From NCBI GenBank assembly GCA_949775045.1, contig OX459096.1, forward strand, positions 33,971,160 to 34,035,159: a stretch of 64,000 bases of DNA. Reading direction: 5' to 3'. This DNA comes from Metridium senile (lineage: Eukaryota; Cnidaria; Anthozoa; Actiniaria; Metridiidae). The position numbers and the translations under genes were made by a program. The notes under the pieces were generated by a model. That model did not search any database. It was given only the letters and a program-made list of their open reading frames with translations, and had not been told where the DNA came from. This document shows, piece after piece, positions 26,516-36,855 of the stretch; positions within the stretch are counted from its first letter, which is position 1, and every line of letters begins with the position of its first letter.

Positions 26516-28499
26516 GCAAGGGCGCCAAAACGAAAAGTTCAGTGCATTGTGAAATGTTTGGACCTAGGAATATAAATTAAGTTTCACTTATCTCAAATAT
26601 TGTCCAGAAAATGTGTAATTGTCCGCTTTTAATCACGATAATGTGCTGTATTCCACCACACCGACAATAATACCAACGGTCGTTTGAACGCTAAGATTGT
26701 GTGCCGCTGTACTAGCCGTTCAACGTAGTGCTGTCGCGAATATTCGTTATTCATTAGCCAACCACTAATTGGATTAAAACCGAATTCGCCCCTCCATTCA
26801 CCTAAAGAGACATGTCTCTTTAGGGGTGGACCATTAGAAGTTGGGGGAGGGAGGGTGGCAATTCCCAAAATAAAAAACGTGCAAGGCCAATTCTTCGTTT
26901 GCAACCACGTGATAATCGGGACATAATAGACCATAATAAGCCAATTTCTGCCGATCTCAAATTTCACAACCTTATTTCTTAGTCGTATTGAAAAATGACA
27001 TTCATATTCTTTTAGAGCATTCAAAACTGAGTATATTGACCGATTTTTGAATCTGTAGAGTATTTGGGTGCAGAATTATTCGCGATCAAAGTTGCGCGAT
27101 ATTTGGTAAGAATGTATGGAGCGGCCATGCTGGAGGACATCTCATATCCTCCAAGATGGCGGCCAAAACTTCTAAGGTCTGATATGAAGGGAAACTGAAA
27201 CATTTTTAAAATATTTCGTTAAAATATACTTGAATTAGATGCTAAAAGTCTTTACGAACCAAATGTTTTGAAAAGGAACAAATTATTCTTGATTTTTATC
27301 GCCCGATTAGGATACGTGACCGGCATTGCGTGACACAATTCTAACTTGAATATCTCGGGAACCAAAAACTTTTATAAACCCAAACTTCAGAAATGTCTTT
27401 TTAAAACAGTTAACTATAACATATATAGTGCATGTTTTAATACGAGATATAAAAAATATTTCGGTTTGGTGATGACATGTGATGACGTCAGTTGCAAACG
27501 AAGAATGCGCCCAAAAAAAAATCCTGCACAGAGCCATGCTAAAAAAAAAAAAACGTGCAGAACCTTGAGGGGTAGTGAATGCTAAAATTTTAAAATCCGA
27601 GCCTGAGATTCTAGAAATATATCAGCTCATGCATTTATTGTATTTAAAAATTCTAGACTCCGAGACATCAAAAGCACGAAAATCCGAGACTCCCGTGGAG
27701 ACTTAAGACATCAAAAACACAAAAATCCGAGACTTTGAGACATCAAAAACACGAAAATCTGAGACTTTGAGGCATCAAAAACACGAAAATCCGAGACTTT
27801 GAGGCATCAAAAACACGAAAATCTGAGACTTTGAGACATCAAAACACAAAAATCCTAGACTTACGCTCTTTATATCAGTATACAAAATATACCAAAACAA
27901 AATCGACCTCGGTGTGTTTTCCCGACAAAAAGTGAACAAATCGCCCGAAAGTAAAAAAAATCGCTGCGAAGTATCTGCGCGTTGTACCGGACTAATAAAT
28001 AAAACGGAAAAACGGACTTTTCAAAAGTTTAACCAAAACACAAACAGTTGTTTTCGCTTTGAATTTCAGAGAACAAAATTCTGTAAAAAAAAAACGTGCA
28101 AGACCTCTCTGGTCGAAAAAAAAATCTTGCACAACCCGTGCGGCGAAAAAAAATAACCTACACAAAAATATTGCCACCCCCCCTCCCCCAACTTCTAATG
28201 GTCCACCCCTTAGGTGAATGGAGGGGCGAATTCGATTTTAATCCAATTAGTGGTTGGCTAATGAATAACGAATATTCGCGACAGCACTACGTTGAACGGC
28301 TAGTACAGCGGCACACAATCTTAGCGTTCAAACGACCGTTGGTATTATTGTCGGTGTGGTGGAATACAGCACATTATCGTGATTAAAAGCGGACAATTAC
28401 ACATTTTCTGGACAATATTTGAGATAAGTGGAACTTAATTTATATTCCTAGGTCCAAACATTTCACAATGCACTGAACTTTTCGTTTTGGCGCCCTTGC
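26516..28499. mobile_element. 2-kb non-autonomous DNA transposon with about 350-bp TIRs
   Basis: The termini GCAAGGGCGCCAAAACG and CGTTTTGGCGCCCTTGC are inverted, and homology continues for about 330-350 bases on each side. The flanks ACTGA and ACTCA may be an imperfect 5-bp target duplication. The left arm has a palindromic insertion (AAAGAGACATGTCTCTTT) absent from the right arm. The same open frame occurs in both arms (VWWNTAHYRD end), a consequence of identical DNA. The interior holds A-rich repeats and no transposase. Confidence 0.8.
27650..27865. repeat. About 31-bp tandem repeat inside the long-TIR element
   Basis: Imperfect copies of AAAATCCGAGACTTTGAG plus ACATCAAAAACACG, about six in a row, in the interior of the 26.5-28.5 kb element. 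Confidence 0.75.
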
Positions 28500-29875
28500 A
28501 CTCAATCTCGAACCCCGAGCCTTCGTTCCTCTTGGCCAGCCGAGTAACGTAAGACTCTGGGGGACCGGAATTCTCTGCTTATGCTGATTGGCCCTTGAAA
28601 ATACAATGGTCGAACCGGAAACAGACGAAGTAAAAGCTCTGATTGGTCCATCATGTAAACAAATGTACATTCAAAATGTAAATTTTACGATTACATGCAA
28701 TACGACGTCAACGGTTCTTTAATACTAGATAGAATATTAAATATCGTCGTTTACGAGTCGCGAAGCGAAGAGATATTGTATCGCCGCTAAGCGATGATTA
28801 TCGAGTCGCGAAGAAAATTAGAATACACACAAAATACTTCTTTAAACTATTCTAAACCTTGGCAATCCTCAGACCTCTGGCATCCAGTTATTTACTAAAG
28901 GTCAATCGTACCACGAAAGCAAACTAATAACCGTTGGAAAACTATAAATAAATCGACGGTTAAAGCGATCTGAATTGAAGAAGATTTAGACGCGTTTTTA
29001 TATCATTATAAATCCTGATGGCCGTTAAAAAACCTTCCTAAACTTTAAATGTTTCATTAGTGAGGAAAATGTTTATATTTTGGCTTAGAAAATATTTAAA
29101 ATGCTACTAGGTCAATAATATTTTGAATGTCATAACGTACTAAGTAACACAGGATGCCCAATCCCACAGATCATTGTAATATTAACTAAGCATGCGCAAT
29201 AGAAACCGGAACTCCAAAATCGGAGCTGAAAATTCCGTTCCCCCAGAGTCTAATGTCGGGCGCCATAAGACCGCTGACAAAAAGCCAGACGTGACGCTGG
29301 GCTCGAGATTGCCTTGCACTGAGTTAGCGGTCATGTTGTGTATAGTTACAGGCGATTACTCAGGTTACATATATCTCGTTTTCTTGACATCTAATTGTCC
29401 CAGGAATATATTTTCTATGTCTAAGAAGGACCTGAAAAGCGTCTTATGCTAATTTACGGCTATCCAAGCAAGAAAACAACGACGTTAAACGATAATAAAA
29501 AACGTAAACATTAGCCATCTTTCATGGTTATCGGACAAGGTCGACTTCGGTCGCGCATGCTCAAACAAACCTCCCCTCTGCTCTTACCTCGTATTCAGGT
29601 ACTTTATATTCAGGTACTTTATATTAGCAACATTCTAATATATTTTCGTTGGGAATCGACCGTTATTTTGGAACTTCACTTCACTTTATTTTTGAACTTT
29701 TTTTTTTTGAGTATGCTTAGTTTTCTCTAAGCTAAGGACCAATCATATGGCCGGAATTAGTTGAGTATGCCAGAGTCAAGATAGATCGTCGAGCATGTGC
29801 AGTTGAGCTACACGATTAAGATCAATCTCGTCCCCATTCGCCGTTAGCTCTTGCTGCGCGTTCTCGACGAGCTAA
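28500..29875. other. Intergenic and likely promoter region of the deiminase gene
   Basis: No gene recognised. A string ATCCTCAGACCTCTGGCATCC near 28865 recurs at about 37387 and marks a dispersed repeat. A CCAAT box lies at 29739-29743. A short frame beginning ATGGCAGG at 29881 ends at a consensus donor (TTTTAG then GTAACT) and may be the 5' exon of the deiminase gene, but joined to the acceptor at 30188 it is out of frame, so it would be leader or an upstream ORF. Confidence 0.4.
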
Positions 29876-30192
29876 CTAAAATGGCAGGAAAAGAAGTAGC
29901 ACTTTTAGGTAACTGAAAGCGATTTTACACAATTTTGGGCATTTTAAAGAACTTTTCATGCGTTTTTAGGCGACTTTAGAAACCAAGGTATTGCTAGGTA
30001 GGTAATTAAGCGCATTCATGATTCTTTCCTCCCTCCTTCCCATCTTCTTTGGCCACCTTATCCCTATTTTTTTATATCTCTCCCTTCTTCTCTTTAAGCA
30101 GCACTATACGCTAGAATTGACAAGCTAGTTTTTTTCTTTCCACCGTTTATACATTTTGTAATACATCAGTGTTGGCATATTGTTTCAGGAGT

Positions 30193-31203
30193 ATGGAGGG
30201 TAAGAAGCAAGTCATTGTTGTATCCCTACCAGGAGAGAGTGATCAGCAATATAATGGTTTCTTCAAACAACTTGCTGATGTATTCATTGAAATGGATAAA
30301 TGTATCGAAGGAAGAGATCATCTTTTTATCTTACATGACAAGTCTGGACGATGGTATCTAAACCGTCATGAATTCAAGAATGCTCACTTGATTGAAGTAG
30401 ATCATTATGTGGATATGTGGATGAGAGATTTCCCACCAACTATGCCCAAACAGCAAGTAAAATTCAGGTACAAGCCTGGTTACCTCTCGCCGTACCAAGC
30501 TAAGAAGGACGAAGCAGGGTTTGATATGTTTGCTAAGCAAGTAGGACTACCTCGCCTTGACCACTGTAATATGAACCTCGAAGGGGGAAATATAGTAGAG
30601 AATGGTAAAGATGTTGCAATTGTTACTGCTCGAACGTTTAAAGGAAACGAGGGAGAAAGTAAAGAAAGTCTTATAGAAAAGCTTGAAGATGCCATCCAAA
30701 GAAAAGTGATTATCATACCAGATCCAGAAGATACTACAGGTCATTCTGATGGTGTTGTCTCCTTCGTTGAAGAGGATGTCCTTCTTGTTACATTATACCA
30801 AGATAAAAAGGGTTATCATGATTCTGTTGTACATGCAGTTGAGAAAGTATTTCCCCATATCAAGGTAGTTCCCCTACCATGTTACGAGGTCAAAGAGAAG
30901 TCACATGGTTTTGATTCTGCCGATGGTTCTTATGCCAACAGCTTAGTAACCAATAATGCTGTTTATCTTCCATTCTTTTCCAACCATACAAGCAATGAAA
31001 AAGCTCTCAAAGTCTTCCAAGACAATACACTTAAAGATGTAGTTCCAGTTCAGGGGTTAAGTAAGGTTGGTGCACTTGGCGGTAGTATTCGTTGCTTGTC
31101 TTGGCAGATCGATGAAGACCATCCCATTGCCAAGAAGCTGTTCCAGTATGTTGTGGAAGGTGGTGCTGGTAGTGGTGGTGACGCCGTAGTCGGAGGGACT
31201 TAA
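30193..31203 (+). CDS. Agmatine deiminase / peptidylarginine deiminase-like (PPAD family) enzyme
   Basis: The product is 336 residues from ATG 30193, chosen because TTGTTTCAG just upstream is a splice acceptor rather than coding. Members hydrolyse the guanidino group of agmatine or arginine derivatives to a ureido product and ammonia through a cysteine thiouronium intermediate. Visible family motifs are VDMWMRDFPPTMP (Trp76, Asp79), NLEGGN (128-133), GHSDG (His184, Asp186), ANSLVTNNAVYLP (248-260) and GALGGSIRC with candidate nucleophile Cys301. Length is close to bacterial and plant agmatine deiminases (about 340-380). The tail is glycine-rich (GGAGSGGDAVVGG). No signal peptide, so cytosolic. 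A single coding exon amid intron-rich genes could mean retroposition or past transfer from bacteria. Substrate cannot be decided from sequence. Confidence 0.85.
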   Translation: MEGKKQVIVVSLPGESDQQYNGFFKQLADVFIEMDKCIEGRDHLFILHDKSGRWYLNRHEFKNAHLIEVDHYVDMWMRDFPPTMPKQQVKFRYKPGYLSPYQAKKDEAGFDMFAKQVGLPRLDHCNMNLEGGNIVENGKDVAIVTARTFKGNEGESKESLIEKLEDAIQRKVIIIPDPEDTTGHSDGVVSFVEEDVLLVTLYQDKKGYHDSVVHAVEKVFPHIKVVPLPCYEVKEKSHGFDSADGSYANSLVTNNAVYLPFFSNHTSNEKALKVFQDNTLKDVVPVQGLSKVGALGGSIRCLSWQIDEDHPIAKKLFQYVVEGGAGSGGDAVVGGT

Positions 31204-31436
31204 ACTAAACCTCCCGAGGCTTGAGGGGACATTTAATCACTAATCCCCCGGCCGAAAAGGCATGCTATTAGATTGTAATATTATGATTCCCTGTTAGGAA
31301 ATATATGTTAGTTTTCATAAAAGCATAAATTATAAAAGTTTACAAACTGTTAATACTTTCGGCATACTTTAAGGTATAGTTGCTTTTGTTAACTAATTGT
31401 ACCACCATGCATTCATAAGTTTGTTTGCATAAAAAA

Positions 31437-31442
31437 AATAAA
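31437..31442 (+). terminator. Polyadenylation signal AATAAA of the deiminase gene
   Basis: Canonical AATAAA on the sense strand, about 235 bases after the stop codon, embedded in an A-run. It is the first clear hexamer downstream. Confidence 0.55.
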
Positions 31443-31999
31443 CACGCAGATAGCGTTAGAGTTTGGAACAGTGTATATTACAGGGTCCTTTTTTCGAAGA
31501 GTTTCCAACTGGGTCAATGCGATCCAGGAATGGTCCCGGTGATTGTTATATGAGGGAACACTGAATAGACTATTAATTCATACTTGACACGGTTTTCTTT
31601 GTTATTCATAGGGATGTATTACGGATTTAAAAACCAGCTACACCCCGATTCTATTGTTTTATGTCAAAGATCCCCCCCCCCCCCCCCCCCCCCCCCACAC
31701 ACACACACCCCTTAGAGAGCCGCTACGCAGGCTACCGCGTCCGGGCATGTTATTATTTGCTGTTGATCTTATCGCTGTATCTTTTGGACCTTTAGTATCT
31801 AAAGCCCAGCATGCAAAACGAGGTTGGTGGTCATAGTTTTGCGCTTCATTCTGCAGTACATGAAAAAATAAATACTTCAAAATACATATATTAGGTTTTC
31901 ATTCCATTTTATTTGTTTTCTAAATCTGTAAATAATTGTAAATGGTATTGTATTGATAAGTAAATCAGTTTGCCTTGTATTACATTATTACCACTGATG
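31443..31999. other. Intergenic spacer between convergent genes, with C tract
   Basis: Contains 25 C at 31672-31696 followed by (CA)n, then AT-rich sequence. The plus-strand deiminase gene and the minus-strand VWC gene converge here. No coding sequence recognised. Confidence 0.5.
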
Positions 32000-32005
32000 T
32001 TTATT
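32000..32005 (-). terminator. Polyadenylation signal of the VWC gene
   Basis: AATAAA on the minus strand, 22 bases beyond the proposed stop codon at 32030-32028. Confidence 0.55.
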
Positions 32006-32027
32006 CAGTCATACTGGGATATTCTGA

Positions 32028-32574
32028 TTATTGTTTTAACACTGTCCACTCAAACCTGAAAGATAAGTAGTGATTATCAATGATTTTGCTACCTGTCGTA
32101 GACCTCTATATAGTTTCTCTCTTATGATGATGATGATGATGTAATGATGTTGATGATGATGATGTGGTGGTGATGCATGATGATGATAAGGATGATGTGA
32201 TGATGATAATTATTTTTATGATGATGTGATGATGATGACGATGTTGATAATGATGATGATGTTCAGATGATAATGATGTTGATGATGATGATCAGTGATG
32301 TGATGATAATGATGATGTGATGATTATGATGATGTGATGATAATGATGATGTGATGATTATGATGATGATGTGACCGGATAATGATGATGTGATGATAAT
32401 GATGATATGATGATGTCATGATAATGATGATGTCATGATAATGATGATGTGATGATGATGTGATGATAATGATGATGTGATGATAATGATGTGATGATAA
32501 TGATGATGTGATGATAATGATGATGTGATGATGATGTGATGATAGTGATGATGATGATGATGATGATGATGATG

Positions 32575-32606
<32 letters not shown>

Positions 32607-35600
32607 TGATGATAATGATGATGTGATGATTATGATGATATGATGATGATGATGATGATGATGATGTGATGATAATGATGATGTGATGATGATGTGATGA
32701 TTATGATGATGATATGATGATGATGATGATGATGATGATGATGTGATGGTGATGATGATGCATGATGATGATTATTATGTTGATAATGATGCATGATGAT
32801 GATGTGATGACGATGTTGATCATGATGATGATGCTCAGATGATAATCTTGTTGATGATGATGATGATGATGATGTAATGATGAAGTTGTTGATGATGTTG
32901 ATAATGTGATGATGATGTCGATGATGATGGCTGCATGTGATGCTGTAATGATGATGATGGTGATGATAATGATGATGATTTTGACTGCTGATGGCAAAGA
33001 ACAAGAAAATGTACGATTATGTTGATAAAATACATACCTTTTACGATTTTCGGAACTTCTTTTCTTTCGTCCAAACGGCCAACCGGTTGGTGGTGGCCTG
33101 GTGGGGGGGATTGTTTCCCAGGGTCTAGTAGTTGGGGCCTTGGGCACTAAACAACAGTTAATTTAAATATGAAACATTTTTAGTATTTTTAGAATATAAC
33201 TTTGAGCAGAGACAGACAGAAAGACAGGTATTGAGGTAGATGACATGCAATAAACTTGACATTAATTTAAACCATCGGTTCACAATCACGAGAAAATAAT
33301 AAAACTACTTACAGCATCTTGGGCAGCATTTACCGGGTACGTACTCGGGTTGATAACAGTTTGGACTGCATGATAGATTGTCGGTACAAATAGCACTACC
33401 AGCGATACATCGACACTCGCGACACAAGCTGTTTCTACGATCGACCCACCTTTCACCTTCCTTTACGTCAACATTATTGTGATGGCAGGCTACAAACAAT
33501 GTATTGAATACTTAGACCACAACACGTATATCACCATTATTGTGCTCATTTAATCTTTCTGTCCTGTTTGCTGTATGATTCATGCAGAATGTTACAGGAG
33601 AGATACCACGAAACCCTTAGGGTTCCATAAAATAGCATCTCAGGAATATTTGTACAATTTCGTTATTAAATGTGCCATCTGTGAATGTGATTGAGACAAT
33701 ATTTGTATGTGTAATGCAATACTAGAGTGGTTTTCATAAACCCGTGAAACAAAAGTTACTTTTAAAATAGTAATAGCCAGAATCAAACAAAAGAAAGCAA
33801 AAGAATTAGAGCTTAATACGCTCACATGTATAATTCACGGGTTTATGAAAATCACTCTAACACACCATGATACTGATTGAAAGAAAAAGGAGGAAAAGGC
33901 TGGAAGCACGTTCAAAGTGTCATGAATGGGTATAGTGAAATAGACACATGCAGGGATCCTCACCACTTGTCACGTGGTAATATACTAATGTTTACATGTA
34001 CATACCACATGTTCTACAACATCTGTCAGCCTGTGCTGGATTATACTTCTCACATGGAACAACGTAGTCACACATCACCGTCCTACAAACATCATTACCG
34101 GTAGAACACTCGCAGGAGGTGCATTTTTCTGGTGTAGGTGACACAAACCATTTTACACCGTCCTTACGACCACCACTACAACCTGAAACAACATAGACAC
34201 TAATTTCAGAAAAGGTTGACGGAGCTAACGGTGAATGACAAACGGGCGATTGCACGACCAAAATGATTTATGGTTCTTTGATATTTATTTTGTATACATC
34301 TTTTGTGGCCGAAAACGAACTTACTGCACAACACCGGCCCTTGTAGTGAAGAAGACCTTACAAATTGATGAAACTGTGTTTAGCAATCCAGAATAACGTT
34401 AGGTTAAGTTGTATGCGTAACCATAAATCGTTACGGTCGTGCAATCATCATTCGCCGTTAGCTGTGTCAGAGTGTATATTATCGTCAGTAATATGAGGGA
34501 GAGGAAGGGGGGGGGGGGGGGGGGGGAATCGAGTATGCCCATCGGATATTTTTAAGAACACCCCTAAAAACACCTTTAAAAAGGGCGTGGCCTGGACGAT
34601 TTTAAGCCCCTAAGAAATACCACACAAAAACGAAAAAGGCGCGATACCCAAGATACCTAAAAAATGTTTAAATTTTAAATTTAATTTAATTTAATTTAAA
34701 TTTAATTATTATTATTATTTAATTTTATTTAAATTAAATTTTAAATTTAATACTATACCCTAAAGTTACCCAGTCGATTATTTTTACCCCAAAGACTAGC
34801 ACACCTTTTACCTTCGTGCTTTTACCTTCTACCGTTTATCCCCGAGCGTTACCTGACCGTCTAAATAATACAAAAAGATGACAATTACTTTTGATAATCT
34901 GATAAACAGCACTCGACGTTTCACTCCCAACCATTCCAGGACCTTGTAGCCCGTAGCACTTGCCGGATTGCGCAGTCTTGTATTTGTCTGGATTCGTGTC
35001 TGTCCAACATTCCCCCCAATACTGCACCGCGAAGAAGTCCTTGTTCTCTGCAAGTGCTTTCTTTGCACAGATTTGTACGATGGTTGTGAAGTTCCCCCAC
35101 ATTTCAGACCAATTAATATCTCCTCGTGCAGAGTGATATTGCTTTTGAAACACACCCGCTTTGTAGCAGCCGAGATACTTAGTATTTAAAGCTGTATGAA
35201 AAAATAATTAAAACAATTCGATTACGGCGCCTCGCGCAAAAGAAAATCAAATCCAACAATGAAAATCACACCAAACTAGCTTGAATATTCGCATGGTTAA
35301 GTTCAATCAAGCAATAATCAAAAGTTCAAATCTTGAATAATTGTATCGTTCCTACAGTTGACATGGCCATGGGTTAAACTATTGTCAGAAACTGGTTAAA
35401 GTTATATAATAACTTTACGATTTACTACTCTTCCTCTCTTCCTCCCCCTCGATCCTTCTTCATTGCATCTCCTCCCCTCCCCTTCCCACACCAATTCTGA
35501 GAATTTTTTTTTTGAAGATAAAAAGTAAATAGGGTGAATGATAGGGGAGGGGTGGGTGGATAGGAAATAGCTTAGCCCCCCCCCCCCCCAATCAAAAAAC

Positions 35601-36855
35601 TGCTCTGTCGTCCCTGTTACAGACGATTCATGTGCAAATGATGTTACAAAGTTCATGGGGCCGGGGGGTTCTCGAGGACTATAGCCCTCACAATAATTTG
35701 CCCGCCATTTTCAAAATGTTTCTGTTTATGAGTAAATATAATAAACAGGAAATTATCCAGCTTATATAAATCTTTTCTGCTGTAATTCGTGTAATTAAAG
35801 CTGTGCAAAGGGGAGCTAAAGTTTGACTGTTTATCATACAAGATGCTATTCATCCGTGACAAAAAAGACTCAGACTCACTCAAGGCCAAAGCGGTGTTAA
35901 CGTGACATTGTCTTTATCTGACAACAATGCTTATAAGTGTAAAATTCAAAACGACTAGGTTTTTCTTTTTTCTCGACGTTTCGACGCCATCGGGCGTCAT
36001 TTTCAAGAAAATGAAAATGACGCCCGATGGCGTCGAAACGTCGAGAAAAAAGAAAAACCTAGTCGTTTTGAATTTTATACTTAAAACTACTAAATACAAA
36101 CATCTTATTAACAATGCTTATTGTTATTAATTATTCAAATTTATTCAACATTGTATGTATAAATACCAAGCAAATACGCTTCAATTAAAACTTGTAAAAT
36201 GAAGTCAGTGACTTCGAAATGTCGTAATTTACTTGCGTTAGTCTTTATTCATTGAATAGTATAGCAAAATCGTTATTAATTTGAATTCGTGTAAGATGCG
36301 GATTGAAAAACGTCAATGGAAAACTTAATGAACCCTTGAATGCTGTCCATGCTTCAATCCATTAAGTACGAGAGTTTTGAGAACCTCCATGAATAATCGG
36401 CACAAAAACGAGCATGACAACTGTTCTTTAAAGTTTCTGAAAAATCCGAGAGTTCATATTTTTAAACTTTTCTGGGGGATTATATCCCGCGGACCCCTCT
36501 TTTTACTCTCGCCTTGGGAGGTCGTTCGTCCCCCCTACCCCCCATACAAATTTTGTTCGCAGACCCTGTAGTTTGTGATTTTTTGCTTACCCGCTTTTGC
36601 CTGTGGGAGTTCCTGTAAAACACAACAAATGATAACTATTTAAACATAATAAGTTAACTGAGGAACCCATGACTTGGTGACTTAGCTTTACATAGATTAC
36701 GAACCCTGAGTGCAGTTCAGATTAACCTGAATATCAGGCCTGATACTCAGGTTAAGTTCAGACCGAGTAATGTCATTACAAACATGTATGAATGTACTTA
36801 CCGAGATAAGGACAAAACCAAGCAACAGAGCCATACAAAGACTCTTCATATCCAT
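32028..36855 (-). CDS. Secreted protein with N-terminal Cys-containing module and two VWC domains
   Basis: Seven minus-strand exons join in phase: 36855-36802, 36612-36591, 35191-34889, 34182-34006, 33489-33313, 33146-33038 and 32055-32028. They total 870 nt, 289 residues plus stop. The start MDMKSLCMALLLGF is a signal peptide, with cleavage likely after QAKA. Exon 3 encodes a module with KYLGCYKA and YWGECWTD ... GKCYGLQGPGMVG, of a WSC-like type I associate with cnidarian secreted proteins. Exons 4 and 5 each carry one cysteine-rich VWC domain (CTSCEC ... CCRTC; CRECRC ... CCPRC), one domain per exon with identical 177-nt lengths. Exon 6 is Pro/Thr-rich with a basic GRKKRSS site, a possible furin-type cleavage motif. 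VWC proteins often bind BMP/TGF-beta ligands or matrix; that role is inferred. The last exon is the least certain; reading on past the exon 5 donor would stop at a TAG (33305). Confidence 0.82.
32105..32990. repeat. GAT-type satellite in the last intron of the VWC gene
   Basis: About 890 bases of (GATGAT)n with GTGATGATAATGATGATGTG variants. The plus strand here is the GAT strand, opposite to the CAT-type arrays at 2-13 kb and 59-61 kb. It fills the intron between the proline-rich exon and the short terminal exon. His-rich minus-strand open frames across it are artefacts. Confidence 0.9.
33723..33859. mobile_element. 137-bp hairpin MITE in a VWC-gene intron
   Basis: TAGAGTGGTTTTCATAAACC on the left is inverted as GGTTTATGAAAATCACTCTA on the right, about 26-base arms with one mismatch, between two VWC exons. 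Confidence 0.7.
34490..34810. repeat. G tract and AT-palindrome intronic segment
   Basis: A run of 20 G at 34507-34526 is followed by a degenerate C-rich stretch and, at about 34665-34755, an almost pure A/T segment of nested AAATTTAA palindromes. It sits in the VWC-gene intron upstream of the first VWC exon. No element boundaries were identified. Confidence 0.6.
35940..36078. repeat. 139-bp near-perfect palindrome with hairpin-GAAACG motif
   Basis: The left arm TAAAATTCAAAACGACTAGG is repeated inverted at the right end; arms of about 65 bases flank an 8-base centre. Each arm contains GACGCCCGATGGCGTC followed by GAAACG. It lies in the intron between exons 2 and 3 of the VWC gene. A related motif (GAAGTC AGT GACTTC then GAAATG) follows at 36210-36229. 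The design fits facing ends of Penelope-like elements. Confidence 0.75.

Noticed and set aside
26629..28386. Identical frames ending VWWNTAHYRD in both arms of the long-TIR element
   Set aside because: Conservation is explained by inverted-repeat identity; no domain or second homologue supports a protein.
30169..30192. Start of the deiminase eight codons upstream (TTG start)
   Set aside because: TTGTTTCAG there is a splice acceptor signature; the first ATG at 30193 is a better start and gives the expected N-terminus.
35914..36130. Two facing frames reading TPDGVETSRKKKNLVVLNF
   Set aside because: They are the two arms of one palindrome, with no independent coding evidence.
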